Assembly (NCBI GenBank): GCA_030052745.1
Contig: JANBVO010000016.1
Span: 124,001 to 188,000, forward strand
DNA: 64,000 bases
Direction: 5' to 3'
Origin: Pleurostoma richardsiae
Lineage: Eukaryota; Ascomycota; Sordariomycetes; Calosphaeriales; Pleurostomataceae
The notes below the pieces were generated by a model that did not search any database, was not told where the DNA came from, and worked only from the letters and a program-made list of their open reading frames with translations. Shown in pieces: positions 24,683-35,175 of the stretch (position 1 is its first letter; every line of letters starts with the position of its first letter). A program made the position numbers and the translations under genes.

Positions 24683-25227
24683 TGCTGTGTCCGGGATACC
24701 TGGTCAACACCACGCTTGCTCTCAGCTTGCAAAAGAGTGGAAGACAAGGATCTTGAAGTGAGGCTTTAGCAGGCAACAGTGCCTCAGGATACAACGTGGA
24801 ATGCACCATTATGGTCGCAGAAATCTGTCAACCAATGATAGAAAAGAAAGGACGCTCGAAGCGAACAATGCATTTGCTAGGGGTGAAACCGCTAGGGGAG
24901 ATAAATACGCGGTGTTCATACCGTAGCGGCATGTTCGAAACCGGGAAAATAGCCTTTTTGGGCCATAAATGCTCTTGACCCTTGCTGGTGCTGTGGCGGT
25001 TGACCGAGAGATGCAGAGGCTGAGTTGCGCCCGGTCCCCGTCCCGGCAGCCGCGCTCTCTTAGGCGGCCCTTCATATCCCAGGGCTCGGCCACCGCTCAT
25101 CCCCTTACCTCTTCAAATCTCCCCACAAGCAATCGCAAGGTCGGGTGACGGTCTCTCCTCATCTGTGGAACTATTTCGCTCCTCGGAGTTTTTAAACATT
25201 CTATTCGCGATATCGTCACTCGCCCTG
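24683..25227. promoter_or_regulatory. Divergent promoter between the HeLo effector and the NLR gene
   Basis: The start codons lie 545 bp apart and face away from each other, so the pair probably shares control. A T- and A-rich stretch lies at 24930-24970. I found no clear operator. No coding exon is supported other than the NLR exon that starts at 25228. Confidence 0.55.
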
Positions 25228-25309
25228 ATGACGGGGAATCAGTACGCAGGCATAAGGCTTGAGGGTCACAGTATACACGGTATTCAACTTGGCAACAACT
25301 ATTATTCCA
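25228..25309 (+). other. NLR r0 amyloid motif exon
   Basis: This exon alone encodes the 27-residue motif peptide. It aligns with the R1 and R2 units of the neighbouring HeLo protein: Tyr-x-x-Ile-x-aliphatic (YAGIRL, YRDIQV, YVGITI), a glycine-rich middle, then a Gly/Asn-aromatic end (GIQLGNNYY, VAQGNVF, LRLVNGDRY). Confidence 0.88.
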
Positions 25310-28300
25310 GTATACAAAAGGGCACGTAGTCCTCCGGGGAGCGCCTATTCGTCCGACGCTAACGATTGTAGAGGATGAACCTACATGCCAGGACCTGCTT
25401 CGGGATCTTCTCCTGACTGATCCAGTAGATGACCTCGACAAGACAAGACGACAGAAAGGGAAGAGGATCGTCGGAACTTGCGAATGGATTCTCAATCGGG
25501 ATGAGCTCACGACCTGGAGCGATGGCGACGACATGAGGCTTCTGTGGCTTCTCGGCGCACCGGGCATTGGCAAGACCATGATATCCTGCTTTCTGGTCGA
25601 CAAGCTGCATCGAGAGGTACAGGAACAGACATCGGCAGTCCTCATGTACTACTTCTGTGATGGCAAAGACGATCAGCGCAGTACGGCCATCGCCATTGTA
25701 CGAGGTATCCTCGTGCAGCTGTTGAGGAAACACCCAGAACTCTTTGGCGTCATCAAAGATGATTACGTCCTGAAGAAGACCTCTATCGTCAGCACGATAG
25801 ACGCCCTGTGGAGACCGCTGCTTAAGATGCTGCAGAAGGCAAATGAGGATAAGATATATATACTCATTGATGCACTGGATGAGTGCGAGAGAATGTCGAG
25901 AAAAGAGCTACTTGCCATGCTTGGAGAGATAGTGGAGTTGCCGAAAGTCAGAATCCTAATTACTGCGAGACCGGAATCTGATATAGAAGGGGCTACCTAT
26001 TGCCTGGGTCAGAACCTTAGATTGGATTCAGCAAAGATCAACGATGATTTGTCCAGATTCATCAATATTCGAGTCGACGAACTGCAGGAGCAGAAAGCTA
26101 GCTTCCCCCCGAAGCTGATCGAGGACATCAGAACGACTCTGCAAGAAAAGGCTGGTGGAACATTTCTTTGGGCTTCGCTGTTGCTCAAGGACATATCTCA
26201 ATCAGAGACAAGCAGAAAGGCTAGAAAAAAGCTCGATGACTTGCCCTCTGACCTACACGACGTGTACAAGAGGATTCTGGAGAACATCAAGGATGACAGC
26301 AATGATGCAATGTGCATTTTGCAGTGGGTGGCGGTTTCACGACGACCCATGACTCTGCGCGAGTTAGCAACGGTTCAAGCACTGGCGACGGAAGAATGGC
26401 AGAATAGCGCCCCCCGATCCGAAGATGTGGATGAGTTCTTGGATGGCTACAAGACTTGTGGCCCGCTCCTCTATTACGACGAGGGTACCGACACCATCAA
26501 TCTCGTCCACCACTCTGCCAAGGACTACTTGACAGGGGCGAACTGTTCACCCTCTCGATACCAGGTCGACCGAGATGCCGCAAGTCTGAGTATCGTGAAG
26601 ACGTGTTGGGCATATCTCGCCATGCCGGAATTCCAGAATGGCTCGTTGGTCATCACGCGTGATAGAGATCTCCTTGAGGAGCGACAACTCAGCCAACGCA
26701 TCCTGAAAGCGTATAGTTTCCTTGGGTATGCCACCGAAGAGCTGCTGCGCGGGGTAGGAGACAAGGCAAGTTTGCTGATCGCTTTTGTGCGCCAATGCGA
26801 ACGTCTACACGATCTTCCTCCCCTGCGAGACTTCTGGCTGCATACGTTCGCATTTTACGGTCACATAAGCGGCGTACAGATTCTCCTCGAGAAGGGTGCT
26901 GATCCACGCGTAACAATACGGCAGCCTCACGATTCAACCTACGTGTTTCTGTCAGGAGCTACACTACTTCATATCGGCGCAGCGCAGAGATCCATCGAGA
27001 CATGCAAGATGGCGATTGAGCACGGCGTGGATGTTAACGCGAAGATGGAGAGACTTGGGGACACAGCGTTGCACTTGGCAACGAGTAGCGGGCATCCTGA
27101 CATTATTAGGATTCTTGTGAAAAATGGTGCTAATATCGAGGAGAAGGACGCGTCTGGAACAACTGCGCTCGTTCAAGCACTGGCCAGGATGTCCGAAGAT
27201 CCTGCTCTCGTTTTAATGGAGGAAGGCGCCGACACCAGGGCCACATCCTCGCACGGGCAAACTACGCTTCTACTGGCAGCGGGAAACGGGTTCGATCGAG
27301 TCGTTGAGAGATTGGTGGCGAGGAACGTGGCCATCAATAAGTTGGATGACATGGGCAATAGCGCACTTTCTGAAGCTGTAAAGCGTGGTCGTGTGGCGAG
27401 TGTGAGGATGCTGATAAAGGCGGGTGCCGATCTGCAGTGGAAGAGCACAAACGGGGAGAGCCTCCTCCATCTAGCCGCGTGGCATGGCGATGAAGACGTA
27501 CTCACACCGTTGATCAAACAAGGTCTTGATGTTAATGCTTGGAGCGCTAGGGGAACACCCTTACATGATGCATCTTCCAGCGCAAACAAAGCGGCAGTTG
27601 AGCTGTTACTCAAAGCAGGGGCGGACATAGCCATTAAGGACTGCGACGGGCGAACGGCTTTGCACTTGGCAGCGCAGGGGGGGCACGAGGACGTGGTCGC
27701 AGTGCTTCTCGATGCAGGGGCTGGTATCGACACAAAAGCGGAAGGAGGTCTGACCGCAATGCATCTGGCTGCGCAGGACGGACGCTACAAGGTGACCAAA
27801 ACCCTCCTCGCGCGTGGAGCGGCTGTTGATGCACTTGACGACAATGGATCTACAGCGTTGCACAGAGCAGCCGCGAGTCCAGCTCCTCTGGATGTCTTAG
27901 ATCGGGTAACACAGAAGCAGGCGGAGACGACTCGACTATTGCTTAGCCACGGCGCTAAAGTCGACACCGTCAACCAGGAGGGGGCCACTCCGCTCCATCA
28001 GGCTGCCCGAACGAACCGCGCGGACATAGCTGCAATACTGCTGGGAAGCGGAGCAAGCAATGATGCAAGGGATTGTAATGGACGGACACCCCTATTCACG
28101 GGAGCGGCAGAGAGACATGGCACCGTGTGCTGCAGACTCCTCGAAAGCGGCGCTGACGCTACTACAATGGTGGAAGCAGATGAGGAAACATATCCCAAGC
28201 TAGACGAACTTCGACGATTGACAGAATGCTGGCTCCATGTGAGAGAGCACCGGAAGAAAATCAATGCGGATAATCCCAACCAGGGAGAAGAGGAACATAT

Positions 28301-29378
28301 GGCGGACAACCTCAGCGACAAGATTGTGCACAGGGGTGAGGGATACGAAGAGAAGAAAGCCGAAGAGGAAATGCTACGACTGCTATTCGAAATGGCAGCC
28401 TTCACCAAGGCGAGAGACTGCTACCTTAAAGATGTTGAAGAGTGCTTTGTCGATGCATGCGAGAATGGATATGATGCTGTCATATCTATGTTACTGACCA
28501 AGGACATGGAGAGGTCAGTGTGGGAAGCATTGGGTTTGACACATGTCAACGAGGCTGGTCGTGAAACTTTGGATACTAGTCTTTGTACCAAGTCCGTACC
28601 GAGCGATGGCCGATCAGCTCTGTACGTGGCCGCCGGTGAAGGGCACGACAGCATCGTCGGACTCCTACTCAATCACGGGGCCAATGTAGAAGCCCGATAC
28701 GACGACTTTACGCCCCTGCTCATCGCAGCTAGGAATGGCCATGCAAGAGTGGTCGAAACCCTATTGAACGTTGGTGTGAACTTGTCACAGGGCAATCAGA
28801 CAGGCGCTGCGCTGCACTGGGCCGCGAAAGAAGGACACATTGATGTGGTGCAGGTTCTTCTAGCACACAATGCCGACGTGGACGATTCGAGTGGACTCAA
28901 CGGTGCTACGCCTTTGATGATGGCCGTCAACAGACGTCACATGTCGGTTGCGCAACGATTACTGAGTGCCGGTGCTGATGTAGCCATCAAAGACGACAGC
29001 GGCCATACTGCGATGTATTGGACGCTGGAACAAGAGGGGGTTCCACCGGAGGCGATTGTGTCGCTTCTTATCGAACATGGAGCAAATCCGACAACAGCGG
29101 CGCGTGACATTGTGTCAGAAATGGAAATCACCTTGCTCTCGTGGACGGGAGAACTCCCATTCCGTGTCCCAGGATGGGAGCGTCGGAGAGTGTTGAGCCT
29201 ATTGCAACATAACCGAGAGTGGCTTGATTTTAGTGACAGGGAGGACCAGATCCTTCTGAAGTGGGCGATTGAGCGCGACCTTGATGACATTGTTGCGCTA
29301 CTGTTGGACATGGGGGCCCGAATGGACGTGATAGCAGACGAGCTGCTATTGATGCATCCTGAGTGGCGCGACAGGTAG
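25228..29378 (+). CDS. NLR (STAND) receptor: N-terminal amyloid motif, NACHT domain, ankyrin repeats
   Basis: Two exons (25228-25309 and 25372-29378) join in frame to 1362 residues. The 62-nt intron has a GTATAC donor, a GCTAAC branch and a TAG acceptor. Exon 1 encodes a short HET-s-related motif (YAGIRLEG, then GIQLGNNYYS). The pre-NACHT helix is typical: CQDLLRDLLLTDPVDDLDKT, then CEWILNRDEL. Walker A is GAPGIGKT (89-96) and Walker B is ILIDALDECE (about 191-200). Two ankyrin blocks follow, about 520-957 and about 1105-1300, roughly 17 repeats. They are split by a non-ankyrin acidic/basic insert at about 958-1104. Known relatives (NWD2 beside het-S) sense a ligand, oligomerise and template the partner's amyloid fold. 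The divergent neighbour is that partner. The ligand is unknown. Confidence 0.92.
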
Positions 29379-30121
29379 AAGATATATGTCCTCTTAAATC
29401 AGTGTACTACATCTCAAGGTGAATTCTAACTTAGATACATCCTCCTTTTCTAGCTATAGTAATACTCGGCTTCTTTTCTAAACTTCATCAAGGCAGCGGG
29501 GAATGCCGACTGGCTTCGAATGCTTCAAGTGTGCCACCATAGAAACACTACCATCAAGACATCTATTTCTCCACGCCTCGGGGGGCAAAGTCCCCTCAGT
29601 GCCCATTCCCGAGCAACCTTCTACGTCAGGCTCGACAGCATCTCTGGGCCAAGTCGGGCTACCGTTGTCTCGGCCCCTTAGTCATTGGCTGTTCAGCCTG
29701 CTCGACATGCGAATCTAGGGAGCTCAGCCATTCAAAGCGCCATCGTGTCCACCCATCATGCTTCCTAGGTCATCGTCGAAAGGGCCAGACAGTAATGAGC
29801 AATGAGATAATATTACCAAGCTAGCGCGTCTCAAAGCTGCTGGTAGTCACGATGACGATCCCGAACTTTGCCTTTCCTCTCATGCGCTTCCATCCTGCCC
29901 AATGGCTTATTTATCTGGAGACTGAGAGGCAAAAACAAAGCATGCAACAGATAAGTTTTGCTAGAGGTCAGCATTGAAGTCAGACTGGAAGTGCAGCACC
30001 ATTCAGAGCAGAACCTGGGCAAAGTTGAAAATGGGTTACTGTCAAAAGCGCGGTTGCAATTGCACGGAGCTTGAAGAGACACCTCATATGTATGCAGGCC
30101 TGATCACAGCTTCCCAGGCGG
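29379..30121. other. Intergenic between the NLR and the first MBL-fold gene
   Basis: Convergent 3' flanks, about 740 bp. No supported gene or repeat. Confidence 0.45.
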
Positions 30122-31024
30122 CTATGGCTTTTGTTTATACATTACCCGATCCCTGAGCAACCGAGGCGTGTCTGGGTCATGACTTGGCAACACCACCACT
30201 TCAGTCTGACTCGCGAATTCTTTGATGAGCTTCAGGCTCTGTAGGGCCATCATTGGATCGTCGTTGATGCCGTCAGGCTCTTCTTTGTCCAACAAGTCCA
30301 GACCATAAGTTGCATCTCCTGTCAAAAAATACGTCGTGACACCTCCACTGTCGTTATCCCCATAGACAACCAAGGAGACATGGCCCGGTACGTGGCCAGA
30401 TGTCTGGACTACAACGACCTTTCCGTCTGCGGTTATCTTGCCCGACTGCTTCCAGGGCCCGAGAGCATGGTCCGTAAACTCGATCATCCTCGGCGCGAAG
30501 TCCTTGGGCCAGTGCTGGGGAGCGCAACCTTGGATGGATGCCCAGAGCGGGTGCTTGCCGAATGCGTTCCAGTGCTCCTGGCTCACATAGACCGGGACCT
30601 GAGGTGCTTCCGAAGACAGGTCTTTGAGTCCGCCCGTGTGGTCGCCGTGTAAGTGGCTGAGGACAATAGCCTGGAGGTCTTTCGGCTCGACTCCATGCAC
30701 ACGCAGCTGCTGCACGATGCCGTCCTCCGGGGTGATCTCAATCTTGCTGATCATCTTTGTCGGGCTCCAGGCCGGGAGGTAACCCCGACAGTTGAACAAA
30801 GGCGACTCCCCGGTGTCGAAAAGGATGGGCCCATCGGGGTGAGAAATAAGGAACACCCCGATGGGGAGCGCCTGAGACCACTGGCGGTCGGCGAAAGACC
30901 GCAGGCGACGCATTGTCACGTTTCGATTGCTGATGGGCTGGCTCCTGCCGGAGGGCCGGATCTGAACTGAGCCAGTCGAGATGAACGTGAGACTCACGCC
31001 TTTGCTAGAGGGCGTTCCCTCCAT
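30122..31024 (-). CDS. Metallo-beta-lactamase-fold hydrolase (lactonase-like)
   Basis: A single exon encodes 300 residues. The zinc motif HxHxDH reads HLHGDH at residues 124-129. Further metal ligands are in SGHVPGH, LTGDATY (Asp) and LPSHDPD (His). The N-terminal half contains GVFLISHPDGPILFDTGESP, the usual MBL strand-loop, and the fold order resembles N-acyl-homoserine lactonases of the AiiA/AttM type. Such enzymes open lactone or related ester rings. The true substrate is unknown. It is divergent from an NmrA-like gene and lies at the edge of a cluster that contains a Baeyer-Villiger monooxygenase, whose products are lactones or esters, so lactone hydrolysis fits the context. That link is inference. 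Confidence 0.85.
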   Translation of the reverse strand: MEGTPSSKGVSLTFISTGSVQIRPSGRSQPISNRNVTMRRLRSFADRQWSQALPIGVFLISHPDGPILFDTGESPLFNCRGYLPAWSPTKMISKIEITPEDGIVQQLRVHGVEPKDLQAIVLSHLHGDHTGGLKDLSSEAPQVPVYVSQEHWNAFGKHPLWASIQGCAPQHWPKDFAPRMIEFTDHALGPWKQSGKITADGKVVVVQTSGHVPGHVSLVVYGDNDSGGVTTYFLTGDATYGLDLLDKEEPDGINDDPMMALQSLKLIKEFASQTEVVVLPSHDPDTPRLLRDRVMYKQKP

Positions 31025-31769
31025 GTCGACGATCGTGTGTACCTGACAGACAGCGAAGGTTGAAGTTGCGATGTCGAACGAAGCTGTGAAGGAAGTTGTC
31101 GTGATAGTTCCTCTGCCTTGTTGTAGTGGATTTTCGCCGTGATTGGTTAGTCGATGCGAAAGCGTACTAGAGGCTGACGGCCGGGTGAGCCAGTGAATGG
31201 TTGCGCCGTCGGAGCCCTGCGCGGCCTACAAGATGCTCCGTCTCCCGCCGCCAACATACATAAGATTCTGTGCGCTCTGCGTTCCCACCGTATCCTGGCC
31301 AATCAGTCTCTCTGCATTTCTGATCCGGAAAAGATACCGAGAATGACACTAGCTGGCAGAGTGTTCGGCTGCTTCGACTGTAACCGCCATCTCGGCGTTA
31401 CAAGCCTGTTGATCCGGCATCTCATGATCTGAGCTGTGAAATGGATGCCGAAGCCAGCGGCATTGGAAGCGGGCTCTAGGCGTTTGGCCAAGCCGCCCGG
31501 CACCCAAGAGGCCCGAGTACATGACGGGCCGAGACTGATTGCCGGCCTTTTAGAAGTATGCCGGATGGTGCCCGACTACCTGGGCGAAATATCCCAATGA
31601 ACCATCCAAGATGGAATTGATCTCTTGATGATCTTGACACTGCGGCCGGCGGCCTGTACAAATATGACCTAGTTTAGGGCTGCTGCAGTCGTGATCGCTA
31701 GTCACAGGACCTTTATTTGCTATCTACCCTATCCAGGAATTTCTTCTTCACTCAACGAAGGCTTTATCA
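31025..31769. promoter_or_regulatory. Divergent promoter of MBL hydrolase 1 and the NmrA-like gene
   Basis: About 745 bp between opposed start codons. It contains TATGCCG at 31557-31563. The same heptamer (or its complement CGGCATA) recurs in the SDR promoter and in the CGG array upstream of the CMD-like gene. No coding content is supported. Confidence 0.4.
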
Positions 31770-32833
31770 ATGGTCCAGAAGCTCGTCGTCGTTGTCGGCG
31801 CCACAGGCGGTCAGGGGGGTGCAGTGGTGACTGCGTTCCTCAATGATCCACAATGGAAGATCCGTGGCATCACGCGCAACCCGGGCAGCGACAAGGCCAA
31901 AGCACTGGCTGCCAAGGGCGTCGAGATGGTCAAGGCCAACCTAGATGATCTTCCCAGCCTGGTAAACGCGTTCCAGGGAGCTAGCGTCATCTTCGGGCTC
32001 ACGGACTATTACGAACACTTCTTCACGGAGGGACACGAGAAGTCCATGGAGATTGAGTACACTCAAGGGACGAATATGGCCAAGGCGGCTGCTGGACTCT
32101 CTACGCTGGAGCATTATCTCTGGAGTACCCTGCCATACTCTAGCCGGGCTACGGAGGGGGCGGTGATCGTCCCTCACTTCGAGGGGAAGGCCCGCGTAGA
32201 CGAGTTCATCAAACAGAACGAGGAATTGCTACAGAAGACAACATTTTGCTTCTTCACGACATTTGCGTACAACCTCACTCACTATGACATCTTCAAGCCC
32301 TTCTATCTGGTGAGCAGACCCTACCCAACGATACACATATCCGCCCATCTCATCCCCTGCTGACACCTGCACCGAAGCGGGGAGCAAACAAATGGGTTCA
32401 GCTGTATCCTGCAGACCCAGACTTGGGATACCCCTGCCTGGGAGACCATAGTGTCAACACTGGTATCTTTGTTCGCAGCCTTGTTGAGAACAAGCCGCCG
32501 GGCGGTACGTACATCATGTGTGCCGTCGAGAACCACACTCTCGCCTCCTATCTTGCTCTGTGGGGTAGAGCAAGCGGTATTGCTCCTGAACCGGGATCCA
32601 CCAGGGTTATTGAGGTCTCCCCGGAGACCTACATTGATCTTTATGGTCCCATGGGTGAGGAGCAGGCAGCTCAGTGGAGGTTCTCCAAGTTTCTCAAGGA
32701 GCATGGCCTCAAGAACGGAGTCGAGGCACTGTACAAGAACGCCCAGGAGTTCATGTCCAGCGAAGCAATTACGTCGCTCGTGAGCGTTGAGCAGACATTC
32801 AAGACGATAGACTGGAAGGCTCATGGGTTCTGA
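31770..32833 (+). CDS. NmrA-like NAD(P)-binding family protein
   Basis: Two exons (31770-32309, 32378-32833) give 331 residues. The Rossmann motif VVVVGATGGQGGAVVTAFL opens the protein, with the NmrA-type GxxGxxG pattern. Next come WKIRGITRNPGSDKAKALA (NADP-type Arg after strand 2) and a conserved middle, VIFGLTDYYEHFF and LEHYLWSTLPYSS. The C-terminal half reads NTGIFVRSLVENKPPGGTYI. Family members bind NAD(P) and act either as transcriptional co-regulators or as small-molecule reductases. It belongs to the cluster with two MBL hydrolases, a regulator, an SDR and a BVMO. It is paralogous at family level, but not closely similar, to the NmrA-like gene at the left end of the window. Confidence 0.87.
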
Positions 32834-33335
32834 GGGCGTGGAAACTAGGTCTCGAAAACGCTCTATTCCCTCATTTATCGTTTTGATATGCATGTGAGGA
32901 ATCTCGGATTCTCATTAGGTGCATTCAATATCAATTTCCACTCTCCATGACTCAATCAAGCTAGCTTGTCCACAACTGAGTACACAAACTGTCATTCAAA
33001 CCAGTAGATGCAGAGGTTTGTCACCGACAACTTTATTCTCTCTGAATAGAATGTATGAATCTGGGAGGGTGACCCAGACAACACACTCTCCAGTTCTCCT
33101 TGACAAAAACTATAAGAGATATTTTCACGCTGCATTTTATGTGATGATCGAGTTCTACAAACGCCAGGAACAATCGGATAACAAAACACTAGCGGACCCG
33201 GACGGCATGGTGAGAACTGTAACATCACAGCAGTCCTTGGCCCTTTGACCGGAACAGTATATTGGCGGACTGAACTCAAAGAGAAACTAGCTGGTGTCAT
33301 CTTTCCATTCCCCAAAAGGTGTTTCATGTACTGTT
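32834..33335. other. Convergent intergenic region
   Basis: About 500 bp between the stop codons of the NmrA-like gene and MBL hydrolase 2. Nothing else seen. Confidence 0.45.
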
Positions 33336-34613
33336 CTACGAAGCGAACAGTTGCTTCTTGAACGAATCATAATCCCACTTCTTCCCATCCCTCCAAAACC
33401 CATCCACAAGAGGAGGATGTGCAGGCTGCCCGTCGATGGGAATCTCGTTCAGCCAACCCCAATGACATTCTTGTTTCCACCCGTTCTCCCTCCAGTCGTT
33501 ACAGTCTTTGCCAGGTTCCTTGTTGAATACCGGTAGGACATCGAGCAGCGCCGCGTCATGAGCCAGGCACACGAGAACATTCTCGTCTCCGTCCATCTCC
33601 TGCAAACTCAATACCGAAGACCTCGCAGTTTCGGGATTCTCGTAGGCGGTAGGCCATTCTCCAGGCAAGTCATACCAGGGAGTCTCACGTGTGACACTCT
33701 GATCGGAAGCATTGGGATGGTGGTCTGCAAACAGAGAGCAGGGACAAACTGGTGGCAGCCGATGATCGGTACGGCGCAAAACGGCCGAGGCCGGGATCGT
33801 ATCCGGAAACGGCAGGGCAGGAGTCGGCCGAAAGTGGCCGGGAAAGTGGGAAATATCGCCACCTAGGAGCATGAAGCTCGCTCCGTTTTCGTGGGACGAA
33901 GGAGTTGTTCGCGCGAGGGCGCATATGTGGCCAGCACAGTGACCCGGCGAGTCCAGGAGGTAGAGCGAGCCGTCGCCGAAAAAGTCGTATGCTCGAAAGC
34001 CACCTATTGTGAGATCCCCGGAAAAATCAACTTGCTCGATCCTGCGATTGGCGAAGTCCGAGGCTAGGACGGGCGATTTTGGATTCTCGGGGTAGCCGGG
34101 TAGGATATCCGCACTCTTGAAGCCGGAGCCCATGACGATGGAGGTAGAGGGTGGAAACGGCGACATATTGCCACAGTGGTCGTAGTGAAAGTGAGACCAG
34201 ATACAGTAGTCTTTCATCGCCAGACATGGAAGTTAGCATGTGTCAATTCAGCATATCGCTGTCGAGGGCTCGACAGTTGGTGCTTTATTACCAATCGAGT
34301 CGAGTGCCACACCCCCTTCCTCGAGAATTTCGCTGACCTCTTTATCTATTCTCATACCAGTCATGGCGGTATCCGATCCAAAAACCATCTGAATCGCAGG
34401 CGCAAGGTTCCAATAATCCTTTCGGGTGCCGAGGTCAAACATGGCCTTCTTGCCTAGACCGTCATGTTCAATGAGGAATGCAACATCGTAGAAGCTGAGG
34501 GTTTCGTGTCCTTTGACAACAGGCTTAATGAAGATCTGAGCCACGCCAGTCAAGTATGTCGTGGTGTCAAGTATCTTGACACGGACAATGTTATTAGATT
34601 GCGGAATGTTCAT
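33336..34613 (-). CDS. Metallo-beta-lactamase-fold hydrolase
   Basis: Two exons (34613-34292 and 34210-33336) give 398 residues. The intron has a GTAATA donor and a GCTAAC branch. The zinc motif is HFHYDH at the start of exon 2. Other ligands are in SPGHCAGH, LLGGDISHFPGH (Asp) and LVCLAHDAAL (His). The ATG chosen (MNIPQSNN) is the first true ATG in the frame. The first exon includes AFLIEHDGLGKKAMFDLGTR, the MBL strand region. It is larger than the first MBL protein in this cluster (300 residues) and clearly not a recent duplicate. Fungal members of this size are often found beside ring-degrading or detoxification genes. Substrate unknown. Confidence 0.83.
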
Positions 34614-35175
34614 TTTGACTTTCGATCCGGACAGGTTTCGTTGCAAGGCCCAAGAGGTTGAACAGATCTAGCAGTATCAGGGCCGACGCCTGATTTGATG
34701 GCATATATCACTTCAAGTTATGGCAAAAAGCATCACAGGGAGTATTGGCCGTTGAGTCACGCGTGTTTCTGTAGAATAGAGATTAACCGAGTTGTGAACA
34801 TGTGCCGAAATCGGCTGCGCCGAGCGGTGCCAGATCAGCTGGTCCTCGCCGGCGTGGGGCTTGTCGTACCGAGGCTGGGTCCCTCTCAATCAGGATACAT
34901 ACACTGTTGCCGTAATAGCGAGTCCTGGCCCTTGAATTGACTGTTAAGACACAGAGTCCCTAAATGACTGTATGGGTGTCTCGTAAGTTACTGCCGAATC
35001 TTGCGACTGAGTACCGTGAGCCGAGACGCCGAGACGCCGAGACGCCGTTCGCAGTAGTATAATAAAAGGGTCTAATGATCACCATAGATACTCTGGTCTC
35101 TTTTTCATCTCTCAAGAGCCATCAGCGTATTTTCCATTTTCTACATTATCCATGCTAGGAACGAAGGAATCTTGT
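34614..35175. other. Intergenic: MBL hydrolase 2 promoter and regulator 3' flank
   Basis: About 560 bp. It holds a short perfect tandem repeat at 35021-35047, listed separately. No gene seen. Confidence 0.45.
35021..35047. repeat. Short tandem repeat, unit CCGAGACG x3.4
   Basis: Three full copies of the 8-base unit CCGAGACG plus three bases, without mismatch. Probably a simple minisatellite in the 3' flank of the regulator gene. Confidence 0.85.

Noticed and set aside
25310-25371. In-frame stop and frame change just after the NLR amyloid motif, suggesting a frameshift
   Set aside because: A 62-nt GT..AG intron with a GCTAAC branch exactly restores the NACHT frame.
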